From positions 1 through 9,454 of the forward strand of contig CBDUYN010000279.1 of NCBI GenBank assembly GCA_965371445.1: DNA of 9,454 nucleotides. The letters run 5' to 3'. The stretch is from DASWIG01 sp965371445. GTDB lineage: Bacteria; Acidobacteriota; Thermoanaerobaculia; Multivoradales; J023. Positions 1-7,126 of this stretch are shown one piece after another. The position numbers and the translations under genes are program-made. Position 1 is the first letter of the stretch. Every line of letters begins with the position of its first letter. A model generated the notes under the pieces. The model was not told where the DNA came from. It saw nothing but the letters and a program-made list of their open reading frames with translations, and made no database searches.

Positions 1-126
1 CCGTCTCCCACAGGTAGCCCGTCTCCCACAGGTAGCCCGTCTCCCACAGGTAGCCCGTCTCCCATAGGTAGCCCGTCTCCCACAGGTAGCCCGTCTCCCA
101 CAGGTAGCCGCCCCCCGACAGGTAGC
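1..126 (-). repeat. 18-bp tandem repeat coding for GYLWET units
   Basis: Six consecutive 18-bp copies of CCGTCTCCCACAGGTAGC (plus-strand reading) fill 1-108. Only the fourth differs, with T for C at 65, which is synonymous (CTG to CTA, Leu) on the coding strand. A seventh, diverged copy (109-126) encodes SYLSGG, and the preceding 18 bp (127-144) encode GLEWDG with the Trp in the same register, so the array has a decaying inner edge. The unit length is a multiple of three, so copy-number change keeps the protease frame. The array is cut by the window start and its total length is unknown. Confidence 0.97.
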
Positions 127-1609
127 TGCCGTCCCACTCGAGGCCGGCAAGGCCCTCGATATAAAAGCTTCCGTCCGCGGCCTGACGGGCCGGGCCGGCG
201 TAATGCTCGATGCCCGCCAGATCCTTGGCGATGTCGAGACCGCCGTTGGCGCAGCCGGTGGCGGTCGCGTGGACCGCGTCGTAGGCGTTGACCACGCCGG
301 CGCCCTGCTGAAAGATGCTGTAGGCGAGCCCTCCGGCGTCGTCGACCGCCGGGCGGGCGGAGGCGAGGAGCCGGCACTTGACGCCGTCAGGGCCGAGGTT
401 GGGGTGCTCCTGGAGCATCAACGCCGCGATCCCTGACACCACGGCAGCCGCCTGGGAGGTGCCCGACATGGTGAAGTTGTACCAGCTGTCGTAGTACTCC
501 GGATGCTCGACGGCGAGCGTGTCACCACCGTTGACCAGCCCCAGCATATGGCCGCCGGGAGCCACCACCTCGGGCTTGAGGAAGGCCTCGTAGGTCGGGC
601 CAGCCGAAGAGAACGACGCCAGCCGGTCGTCGCTTCCGTCGTCGGGGGTGTAGCTGTCGGTCATCGCGCCGACGGTGATGACGTAGGGCACGTTCCCAGG
701 CACGCCGATGGTCAGCGGATCCGGGCCGGTGTTGCCGGCCGACGCCACCACCACGATCCCGGCCTGCCAGGCGCGCATCACCGCCTGGTTGAGCGGGTCG
801 TCCCAGTAGTGCGAGAGGACCGGCCCGCCGATGGAGAGGTTGAGGACCCCGATACCGTAGGCGTCTTTGTGGGTCACGATCCAGTCGACACCGCGGATGA
901 CGTCGGCGTAGGTGCCTCGGCCGTTCGCGTCGAGGGCCTTCACCGCTACCAGGTCGGCGTCGGGCGCGATGCCGTTGAACTTGCCGCCGGGTTTCTTCGC
1001 GCGGGCGCTGCTCAGGCTGATCGAGGTGACGTGCATGCCATGGCCGTTGTCATCGCTGTACCAGGAGGTCAGGAGCCGGTCCCGGATCGCGTCGTAATGG
1101 GCCAGAAAGCGCCATTCTCCCAGGCTGTTCTTGTCGATCTCGTTGAAGTTCTCGTGGCCCGTGTCGAGCACCGCCAGGGTCACGCCGTGGCCGGTGATCC
1201 CCTCGGCGTGGAGGAGGTCCGCACCCACCAAGGTGGGAAAGTCGGTATACGGGTCTTTGCCGCCCCCACCGCCGCCGCCATCGCCCTTTGCGTTGCTGCC
1301 GTTACCGCTGGTCTCGACCGCGCGGTCCTCGTAGATCCGGCGGACTCCGTCGGCCCGGGCCAGGTCCCGAAGCTGGCCAGCGTCGAGCTCCGCCGCCACC
1401 GCGTTGATGATTCGCAGCTCGTGGGTCACCTCGCCGCCGAGGGCGCGCACCAGCTCGACGACGCTCGCCGTGTTGTCGCCCTGGACGATGACCCGGCGGG
1501 TCGCCGAGTCGGCGCTGAGCGGCGGCGGAGAATGCCACAGTAGCAACAGGCCTGCCGCGATCGCCAGGGAAGCCATCGCAGTCCATGGTTTGTTCTTTCT
1601 GAGCCTCAT
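1..1609 (-). CDS. Secreted subtilisin-like S8 serine protease with tandem-repeat tail (3' end beyond window)
   Basis: Read from the reverse complement, an open frame starts at ATG 1609-1607 and is still open at the window edge (536 codons). The order is: signal peptide (basic MRLRKNK, hydrophobic core 11-25, likely cleavage after LSA at about 33); an I9-like propeptide (about 38-99, with the Ala/Leu-rich VAAELD segment); a linker with seven consecutive glycines (about 107-117); and a peptidase S8 domain (about 121-440). The catalytic residues are visible: Asp149 in AVLDTG, His190 in NGHGMHV, oxyanion Asn293 in ASAGNTGP and Ser385 in MSGTSQAA. After the domain come a short spacer and then GYLWET repeats up to the edge. 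The start is supported by a strong AAGGAGGT site. The gene lies 335 bp downstream of the MoxR gene, so it is probably transcribed separately. An extracellular protein-degrading enzyme is expected from the family. The substrate and the nature of the C-terminus (anchor or sorting signal) are not visible. Confidence 0.95.
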   Translation of the reverse strand, partial: MRLRKNKPWTAMASLAIAAGLLLLWHSPPPLSADSATRRVIVQGDNTASVVELVRALGGEVTHELRIINAVAAELDAGQLRDLARADGVRRIYEDRAVETSGNGSNAKGDGGGGGGGKDPYTDFPTLVGADLLHAEGITGHGVTLAVLDTGHENFNEIDKNSLGEWRFLAHYDAIRDRLLTSWYSDDNGHGMHVTSISLSSARAKKPGGKFNGIAPDADLVAVKALDANGRGTYADVIRGVDWIVTHKDAYGIGVLNLSIGGPVLSHYWDDPLNQAVMRAWQAGIVVVASAGNTGPDPLTIGVPGNVPYVITVGAMTDSYTPDDGSDDRLASFSSAGPTYEAFLKPEVVAPGGHMLGLVNGGDTLAVEHPEYYDSWYNFTMSGTSQAAAVVSGIAALMLQEHPNLGPDGVKCRLLASARPAVDDAGGLAYSIFQQGAGVVNAYDAVHATATGCANGGLDIAKDLAGIEHYAGPARQAADGSFYIEGLAGLEWDGSYLSGGGYLWETGYLWETGYLWETGYLWETGYLWETGYLWET

Positions 1610-1944
1610 AGCAGGCGCTACCTCCTTGTTCGTTCGCATTCCCGAGCCATACCCATCACGTCTCATTCTTCACCTTTTGATTGACAGCGGCTCGGTCATG
1701 CCCTCGCCACTTTCCGGCCCAGAATACGGGTGGAACATTACGAACCCCATGACGAAATCAGGATTTTCCGCAGAATCCGTGGGGCGGTCGGCCTCACCCC
1801 TCGGCCTTCGATGATCTGGCGGTGCTCGGAGGTGTCCCCGACATGCGAACGGCACGAAAGGAGGACTCGGCGGTGCCGTCGACCGCTACCCGCTATCCCC
1901 GCAAGAAGATGGCGAGCTTCAGGACCGGAGCTGTCAATCCGGAC
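1610..1944. other. Gene-free spacer between the MoxR and protease genes
   Basis: This 335-bp stretch lies between the MoxR stop and the protease start. Apart from the protease ribosome binding site I see no supported gene; frames here lack consistent third-position G/C. The 1628-1760 part is clearly more A/T-rich than the surroundings, as expected for a promoter-bearing region. A TATTCT hexamer occurs on the minus strand near 1725, but without a convincing -35 box, so no promoter is called. A 10-bp inverted repeat (GATTGACAGC at 1679-1688 and its complement at 1930-1939) spans most of the spacer. No U-tract terminator is seen after the MoxR gene. Confidence 0.6.
1620..1627 (-). promoter_or_regulatory. 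Ribosome binding site of the S8 protease
   Basis: The minus strand reads AAGGAGGT, a full match to the anti-Shine-Dalgarno sequence, 10 nt before the ATG at 1609. This fixes the start; the next in-frame ATG (residue 12) would cut into the signal peptide. Confidence 0.85.
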
Positions 1945-2778
1945 TCAGTGGACGTGCCGGGTCCGCGACCGCGGTCCGGCGATCGCCTCGAAATCGTTCT
2001 CGTGCTTGAGCAGAACACCGAGGAAGGGGAGCTTCTCCTCAATCGACTCCGCCGCCACGCCGGCCCGGCGTAAGACGGCGATCCAGTCGATGAGCTCGCT
2101 CGTCGACGGACGCTTGCGGAGCTCCGGCTGGTCGCGCAGCCAGTAGAAAGCGATGAGCGCCTGGCGCAAGAGCTCGTCTTCGAGCTCCGGGTGGTGGACG
2201 CGGACGATCTCCGTCATGAGCTCCTTGTCGGGGAAGGCGATGTAGTGGAACACGCAGCGCCGCAGGAACGCGTCGGGGAGCTCTTTCTCGTTGTTCGACG
2301 TCACCACCACCGCCGGCCGGTGCTTGGCGGTCACCGTCTCGCCGGTCTCGTCGATCGCGAAGCTCATCTGGTCGAGCTCGTGCAGCAAGTCGTTGGGGAA
2401 CTCCATGTCGGCCTTGTCGACCTCGTCGATCAGGAGCACCACCCGTTTCTCGAAGCGGAGCGCCCGGCCCAGGGGACCGAGCTTGATGTAGTGGCGGATG
2501 TCCGAGATGTCGCGATCGTTGAACCGCGCGTCGTTCAACCGCTGGACCGTGTCGTATACGTAGAGGCCGTCGTGGGCCTTGGAGGTCGACTTGACGTTCC
2601 AGATGAGGAGCTCCATCCCCAGGTCCTCGGCGATGGCGTTGGCGAGCCGGGTCTTGCCCGTGCCGGGCTCGCCCTTGATGAGGACGGGTTTTTCGAGCGC
2701 CAGCGCCACGTTGACGGCGTCAGTCAGCTCGGGGGACGTGATGTAGGTCGAGGTGCCGGTGAACTGGTGGAAGCTCAT
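1945..2778 (-). CDS. MoxR-family AAA+ ATPase
   Basis: A 277-aa single-domain AAA+ protein. Walker A is GEPGTGKT (residues 36-43) and Walker B is VVLLIDEVDKAD (113-124). A sensor-1 segment with the typical Asn pair (VVVTSNN, 157-163) is followed by ELPDAFLRRC with the arginine-finger pair, and a sensor-2/lid segment RPSTSELIDW comes later. The MoxR class acts as a cytoplasmic chaperone that remodels or inserts cofactors into partner enzymes, usually with a von Willebrand factor A (VWA) protein; CoxD of CO dehydrogenase maturation is a named relative of similar length. The gene begins 35 bp after the sulfatase-like gene and has its own CAGGAG site, so the two probably share a transcript. No VWA gene follows. 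The last ten residues (from about GPRSRT) are basic and low in pattern, so the C-terminus may be diverged. The client is unknown. Confidence 0.9.
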   Translation of the reverse strand: MSFHQFTGTSTYITSPELTDAVNVALALEKPVLIKGEPGTGKTRLANAIAEDLGMELLIWNVKSTSKAHDGLYVYDTVQRLNDARFNDRDISDIRHYIKLGPLGRALRFEKRVVLLIDEVDKADMEFPNDLLHELDQMSFAIDETGETVTAKHRPAVVVTSNNEKELPDAFLRRCVFHYIAFPDKELMTEIVRVHHPELEDELLRQALIAFYWLRDQPELRKRPSTSELIDWIAVLRRAGVAAESIEEKLPFLGVLLKHENDFEAIAGPRSRTRHVH

Positions 2779-2787
2779 AGATGGGGG

Positions 2788-2793
2788 CTCCTG
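2788..2793 (-). promoter_or_regulatory. Ribosome binding site of the MoxR gene
   Basis: CAGGAG on the minus strand, 9 nt upstream of the ATG at 2778, within the short gap after the sulfatase-like gene. It supports this start and independent translation within a shared mRNA. Confidence 0.7.
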
Positions 2794-2813
2794 GGGATCG
2801 GTAGCGGACTCGT

Positions 2814-4217
2814 CTAAAGGTAACCGAGGGCTTTGAGCTCCTCGATAAACTCGGGGTTGATCTCGGCAGAGCCGAGACGTTCCTCGCCCTGGCGCACCAT
2901 CTCCCGGTACATGCGCACCAGCTCGCGAAGCATACGCTCTTTTTCGGCCGGCGGGTCCGCGAAGAGGTTGCGATGCTCGAAGGGGTCGCTCGCGAGGTCG
3001 TAGACCTCGTGCTCGCCTTCGGTCTTGGCGATGACCTTGAAGCTCTCGCTCTGGAGGGCGAAGACCTCGCCGGACTCCCAGCCGGTGCGAAGACGCATCT
3101 CGTCGGCCGGCCGGCGTTGGCTGAAGGCCGTGGCGACCGGCCAGGGATGCTCCGCGTCGGCGAGCACGTCCACGAACGATTGGCCCGCGAGCGGCAACAC
3201 CTGGGCGTCAAAAGAGGCACCGGCCAGCTTGGCGATCGTCGGCGCGACGTCGACCAGGCGAAAGAGGCCCTCGACACGGCGCGGCGCGTAGCGTCCGTCG
3301 GCGAAGTGGAAGAGGAGCGGTACCCGGGTCTGCTCGTTGTAGATCGTCTTGCCGTGGCCCATGTGGTCGTGGTTGCCGAGGCCCTCGCCGTGGTCGGAGG
3401 TGACGACCCACAGGGCCCCTTCCGTCAGGCCTTCGGCTTCGAGCTTGGCGTAGAAGTCGGCGAGGGCGCGGTCGCTCGAGAGGATCTGGCCGTCGTAGCA
3501 GTCGACGGCCCGCAGGATCTTGGCCCTGGGGATACGGCCCTCGAAGAGGGTGCCGTGCTCTTTTCGCAGGAGCTCTTCGAGGTCGGGTCCCTGGGGCTTC
3601 GACCGGGTCCGGATCTCGCGCAGCGCCTCGCGGTCGATCTGGTCGTCCTGGTTCCACTGATGAACGTCGAAGAGGTGGACCCAGACGAAAAGCGGCGTCT
3701 CCTTGGGCTGGGCGAGGATCCAGTCGAGAGCCCGGCCCAGGATCACCTCGGAGTCGTGGTAGGTCAACTCGTAGGAGAACTCCTCGAAGCCCGCCGCGAG
3801 CCCCTGGACGAAGCTCACCGTCGTGAAGCCCGCGGTCTTGTAGCCACGTTCGGTGAGGAGCGTGGCGAGGGTCAGGACGGGCTCGGGCAGGGCCTCGCCG
3901 TTTTGCAGCAGCCGGTGCTGCGCCGGCTGAAGGCCGGTGAAAAGCGACGCGTGGCTCGGCGCCGTGTGCGAGCACGAAGCGTAGGCCGACTCGAAGACGA
4001 CACCGCGCTCGCCGAGGGAGTCGAGAAAAGGCGAGGTGCCCCGCGGGTAGCCGTAGAGCCCCAGGTGGTCGGCGCGCAGCGTGTCGATCGTGACCAAAAA
4101 GATCCGCTTCGGCGGCTCCGGCCGGGCGCAGGCGTAGACGGCGACGAGCGCGAGCGCCGCGGCGAGGCGGCCGAGAAGCCGGCGGGTCGGCGCGCGAATC
4201 GATGGAGCTTGCGTCAT
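2814..4217 (-). CDS. Sulfatase/alkaline-phosphatase superfamily hydrolase, probable lipoprotein
   Basis: A 467-aa protein. The N-terminus has a basic stretch, a hydrophobic segment (18-29) and Cys30 in VAVYAC, which fits a lipoprotein signal although Tyr at -2 is unusual. Metal-site motifs of the superfamily are in order: Asp45 in VTIDTLRADHLG, the nucleophile region S-H-T-A-P-S-H-A-S-L-F-T-G (83-95), HLFDVH (181-186), and SDHGE (274-278) followed by HMGHG (to 289). The C-terminus ELKALGYL is like those of many bacterial sulfatase-annotated proteins. In the CxPSR register the residue is Thr85, not Cys or Ser, so formylglycine formation is not expected. A phosphoester-type or other phospho-transfer activity is therefore as likely as true sulfatase activity (inference). 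No Shine-Dalgarno match is seen before the ATG at 4217. It is the first gene of the unit with the MoxR gene and is divergent from the metallopeptidase gene across 133 bp. Confidence 0.9.
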   Translation of the reverse strand: MTQAPSIRAPTRRLLGRLAAALALVAVYACARPEPPKRIFLVTIDTLRADHLGLYGYPRGTSPFLDSLGERGVVFESAYASCSHTAPSHASLFTGLQPAQHRLLQNGEALPEPVLTLATLLTERGYKTAGFTTVSFVQGLAAGFEEFSYELTYHDSEVILGRALDWILAQPKETPLFVWVHLFDVHQWNQDDQIDREALREIRTRSKPQGPDLEELLRKEHGTLFEGRIPRAKILRAVDCYDGQILSSDRALADFYAKLEAEGLTEGALWVVTSDHGEGLGNHDHMGHGKTIYNEQTRVPLLFHFADGRYAPRRVEGLFRLVDVAPTIAKLAGASFDAQVLPLAGQSFVDVLADAEHPWPVATAFSQRRPADEMRLRTGWESGEVFALQSESFKVIAKTEGEHEVYDLASDPFEHRNLFADPPAEKERMLRELVRMYREMVRQGEERLGSAEINPEFIEELKALGYL

Positions 4218-4338
4218 AGGCGAGATCGTGAGTCGGGATCGTGCCCGCAGCCCGCTGCGCAGAGCGGGCGAGGCGTGGCGACGATACCGGAAATCGGCGC
4301 CGCCGCCAACGCCTTCGAGGCCGCGAGCACCGGTCGGT

Positions 4339-4344
4339 TAAGAT
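4339..4344 (+). promoter_or_regulatory. Candidate -10 box for a leaderless start of the metallopeptidase-lutBC operon
   Basis: TAAGAT matches TATAAT at four of six positions including both T/A ends (TAnnnT). Exactly 6 nt separate it from the ATG at 4351, so transcription would start at or next to the start codon. No Shine-Dalgarno sequence lies in the usual position and no clear -35 box is seen. Supported only by this pattern and by a matching one before xrtH. Confidence 0.35.
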
Positions 4345-4350
4345 GACGTC

Positions 4351-5712
4351 ATGCGCAGCAACGTCGCCCCGGTGTTTTTCCTGATCCTCTTCCTGGCGCT
4401 TTTCGGGGGACTGATCTACCTCGCTCACCACCCCGAGGCGGAGGCGCTACAGCGTGCCGAGGCCTGGCCCTTCCTCGGCCCCCTGGCGACCGCGTTCCGA
4501 GAGCGGTTCACTCCTCCCGAGCCCGTCCCGAAGGCCGAGGAGACGACGACGCAGGAGGTCGTCCACCTCGTCCCCGTCGTGCCGCCGCTCGGCGAGGGGG
4601 AGGTCTGGGTGCTGCCGGGCAACCGGATCCGCAGCGAGCCCTCGCCGACGGCGCCGACGATCCTCGAATTTGAGGCCATCTCGAACGTCACCTGGCTCGA
4701 GAAGCGCGGCGACTGGTACGGGGTCTGGCACCGGGGCATCCAAGGCTGGGTCTACCTCGAGGGCTACGAAGAGAGCGAGGACCCGCCCTACGGCCGTGCC
4801 GTCGAGCCTCCGGGACCGCTGCCGCCCCGCGCCCCCGATTCGGCGGCCCTCGAGGCGGCCCGCGCCCTCCTCACCGACGGCGGGCGCCACCTTGCGATCG
4901 GCCCCTGGCAGCTGTGGACCGACAGCACTGACGAAGAGCTTCTGTGGCGGCTACGAGGCGTCGCCTCGGGCCTCGAAGCGGTCTACACCGGGCGCTACGG
5001 CCGCGAGCCCCTGGGGAGACCGCTCGAGGGCTTCGTCCTCTACGACGACGAGGCGGTCTACCGCGAGGTCCAGAACCGCTCCGACCGTCTCCTGGGGCTC
5101 GCCGCGGCAGGCCACACCGTTTCGGGCCTCTCGATTTCCTTCGTCGGCCAACGCTCCCACGACGCGGTGGCGGCGACGCTCGTCCACGAGCTGGTCCACA
5201 CGATCAACCGCCGCGCCCTGGGCCCCGTGCTGCCGTCCTGGCTCGGCGAAGGCCTTGCCGAAGACCTCGCGACGTCGCGACTCGGCCGACAGGGCCCGCT
5301 CCCCGGGACCTTGGGCGGCGAGCGCCGGGTCGAGGGCGAGGCGTGGATCATGGACGGCGGGATTGCGGCGCTCTTCCAGCTGCGCGACCGGGTGCGGACG
5401 GCACGTCTTGCGTCGGTTCAAGAGCTTCTGGAGCTGGACTGGGAGTCGTTCGTGCGGCCAGGCGTTGCCGAGCTCCACTACGCCCAGTCGGCTTTTTTCC
5501 TGCGCTTCCTCCTCGACGGCGAGGACGGACGCTACGCCGAGGGCTTTCGCGCTTTCCTCGACGCGGTCGCCGCCGGTGGGCCCGTTTCGGGCAGGGCGTT
5601 GCGCCGTCACCTCGACGAGAGCTGGATGGCGCTCGACGCGCGCTTCGAGCTGTGGCTCGAGTTCCACAAGTTCCCGGACCCCGTCGTCGCCGAGGAGCCG
5701 GGCGCCGGATAG
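4351..5712 (+). CDS. Membrane-anchored SH3b-domain zinc metallopeptidase (gluzincin, peptidase MA-like)
   Basis: A 453-aa protein. A single hydrophobic helix (about 6-26) anchors it, leaving the rest outside the cytoplasmic membrane. A Pro/Glu-rich linker leads to a bacterial SH3 domain (about 84-136; it has the R-S-E-P-S-P start, GDWYGVW and GWVYLEGY pattern). The peptidase part holds HELVH (279-283) with the third zinc ligand most likely Glu300 in GEGLAED, a spacing normal for gluzincins. The C-terminal helical part (about 340-440) has the small-domain look of this class. SH3b domains often bind peptidoglycan or peptides, so a cell-envelope protease is the reasonable inference; the substrate is unknown. 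The gene leads a plus-strand operon, with lutB starting 10 bp after its stop. ATG 4351 is chosen because it gives the complete membrane helix. Confidence 0.9.
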   Translation: MRSNVAPVFFLILFLALFGGLIYLAHHPEAEALQRAEAWPFLGPLATAFRERFTPPEPVPKAEETTTQEVVHLVPVVPPLGEGEVWVLPGNRIRSEPSPTAPTILEFEAISNVTWLEKRGDWYGVWHRGIQGWVYLEGYEESEDPPYGRAVEPPGPLPPRAPDSAALEAARALLTDGGRHLAIGPWQLWTDSTDEELLWRLRGVASGLEAVYTGRYGREPLGRPLEGFVLYDDEAVYREVQNRSDRLLGLAAAGHTVSGLSISFVGQRSHDAVAATLVHELVHTINRRALGPVLPSWLGEGLAEDLATSRLGRQGPLPGTLGGERRVEGEAWIMDGGIAALFQLRDRVRTARLASVQELLELDWESFVRPGVAELHYAQSAFFLRFLLDGEDGRYAEGFRAFLDAVAAGGPVSGRALRRHLDESWMALDARFELWLEFHKFPDPVVAEEPGAG

Positions 5713-5722
5713 GATCGAGGAA

Positions 5723-7126
5723 ATGGACGTCACCACCCACCGTTTCCCGGATGCGACCCGGCAGGCCCTCGCCGACCCGCACCTCCAGGACGCCCTCGCC
5801 GACGTCACGTCCCGCTTCCGCAAGGGACGAGCCGCGGCCTTCGCGGCCTATCCCGAGGGCGAGGCGTTGCGCGATCTGGCGCGGCAGATCAAGGCGCGGA
5901 CAATCCACCGGCTCGACCGCTACTTGGCGTGCCTCGCCGACGCGGTCGGCGAGCGCGGCGGCCACGTCCACTTCGCGACCGACGCCGAGGAGGCGAGGCG
6001 GATCCTCGTCGAGATCGCCCGGCAGTCGCACGCCCGGCTGGCCGTCAAGTCGAAGTCGATGACGACCGAGGAGATCGATCTGAACGCCGCCTTGGAGGAG
6101 GCCGGCGTCGAGACCGTGGAGACCGACCTCGGCGAGTTCATCCTCCAGCTGGCCGGCGAGAGCCCCGCCCACATCATCGCCCCGGCCATCCACAAGACCC
6201 GGGCCGACGTCACGGAGCTTTTCGTCGAGAAGCTCGGCTCGCCGCGGCTCACCCGCCACGAGGAGCTCACCCAGGAGGCGCGGCGGCATCTGCGCGGGAA
6301 GTTCCGCGACGCCGACCTGGGGATCACGGGGGTGAACTTCGCGGTCGCCGAGACCGGGACGGTCGTAGTGGTCGAGAACGAGGGCAACGCGAGGCTGACG
6401 ACAACGCTTCCCCGTGTCCACGTCGCGGTCATGGGCATGGAGAAAGTCATCCCCGACTGGTCTTCCCTGGCGGTTTTTCTCGAGATCCTGGCGCGCAGCG
6501 CCACCGGGCAGAAGATGTCGAGCTACGTGTCGCTCGTGACCGGGCCACGCCGCAAGGGCGAGGAGGACGGACCCGAGGAGTTTCACCTCGTCGTCCTCGA
6601 CAACGGACGCTCGCGGCTGCTGGCCGATCCGGCGCTCCGCGAGGCGCTCTACTGCATCCGTTGTGGCGCGTGCTTGAACGCCTGTCCCGTCTACCAGCGC
6701 TCCGGCGGCCATGCCTACGGCTGGGTCTACTCCGGGCCGATCGGGGCGGTAATCAATCCGACGCTCGTCGGATATCACCGCGCCGCGGCGTTGCCTTTCG
6801 CCTCGTCGCTTTGCGGCGCCTGCCGCGAGGTCTGTCCGGTAAAAATCGACCTGCCGCGGCTGCTGCTCGAGCAGCGCGCGAGGGTTCTTTCCGCTGGCGC
6901 CGGACGGTGGCGGGAGCGTTTCGCGATGCGCTCTTTCGCCAGGGTCTGCTCGTCGCCGCGCCTCTACGCCTTCGCCTCGCGCCTGCTGCGTCTCGCGGCC
7001 TGGCCCTGGAGGCGCGGCGGATGGTGGCGTCCGCCGCTGGTGTCCTGGGGCCGCGAGCGCGACCTGCCGGCTCCGCCACCGGCCACGTTCCTCGACAGCT
7101 GGCGCCGGAGGAGCGAGGGCGCGTGA
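5723..7126 (+). CDS. lutB: LutB: iron-sulfur subunit of the L-lactate utilisation complex
   Basis: A 467-aa protein, close to the size of B. subtilis LutB and E. coli YkgF. The N-terminal two-thirds form a LUD domain with the typical GITGVNFAVAETGT segment and ENEGNARL. Two ferredoxin-type clusters follow: C311-x2-C314-x2-C317-x3-C321-P in YCIRCGACLNACP, and C364-x2-C367-x3-C371-P in LCGACREVCP. With LutA and LutC, LutB oxidises L-lactate to pyruvate in the cytoplasm (B. subtilis work). The frame stays open upstream into the metallopeptidase gene, but that part is its shadow: ATG 5723 has AGGA 8 nt upstream, lies 10 bp past the previous stop, and the family-like sequence begins there. The C-terminal ~90 residues are Arg/Trp-rich and less conserved in appearance. 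No lutA lies nearby. Confidence 0.95.
   Translation: MDVTTHRFPDATRQALADPHLQDALADVTSRFRKGRAAAFAAYPEGEALRDLARQIKARTIHRLDRYLACLADAVGERGGHVHFATDAEEARRILVEIARQSHARLAVKSKSMTTEEIDLNAALEEAGVETVETDLGEFILQLAGESPAHIIAPAIHKTRADVTELFVEKLGSPRLTRHEELTQEARRHLRGKFRDADLGITGVNFAVAETGTVVVVENEGNARLTTTLPRVHVAVMGMEKVIPDWSSLAVFLEILARSATGQKMSSYVSLVTGPRRKGEEDGPEEFHLVVLDNGRSRLLADPALREALYCIRCGACLNACPVYQRSGGHAYGWVYSGPIGAVINPTLVGYHRAAALPFASSLCGACREVCPVKIDLPRLLLEQRARVLSAGAGRWRERFAMRSFARVCSSPRLYAFASRLLRLAAWPWRRGGWWRPPLVSWGRERDLPAPPPATFLDSWRRRSEGA
7107..7113 (+). promoter_or_regulatory. Ribosome binding site deciding the GTG start of lutC
   Basis: GGAGGAG lies inside the 3' end of lutB, 9 nt before GTG 7123. The frame is open far upstream, so this site and the 4-nt GTGA overlap with the lutB stop are what fix the start. 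Confidence 0.85.

Noticed and set aside
1..126. CRISPR array
   Set aside because: The 18-bp units are directly adjacent with no spacers and lie in frame in a protease gene.
503..1543. A 346-codon plus-strand frame at the left end
   Set aside because: It mirrors the S8 protease, whose catalytic triad is plainly encoded on the minus strand.
1925..1942. Small hairpin CCGGA/TCCGG after the MoxR stop as a terminator
   Set aside because: Five base pairs with an 8-nt loop and no T-tract is too weak.
2973..4346. A 457-codon plus-strand open frame over the sulfatase-like gene
   Set aside because: The opposite strand encodes clear superfamily motifs over the same bases; the plus translation is low-complexity Val/Glu/Gly/Arg.
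4343..4352. 10-bp palindrome ATGACGTCAT over the metallopeptidase start
   Set aside because: About nine perfect 10-bp palindromes are expected by chance in a window of this size, and nothing else suggests an operator.
4454..5722. N-terminal extension of LutB
   Set aside because: The upstream part reads Arg/Ser-rich nonsense over the metallopeptidase gene; LutB-sized protein and a ribosome binding site fit ATG 5723.
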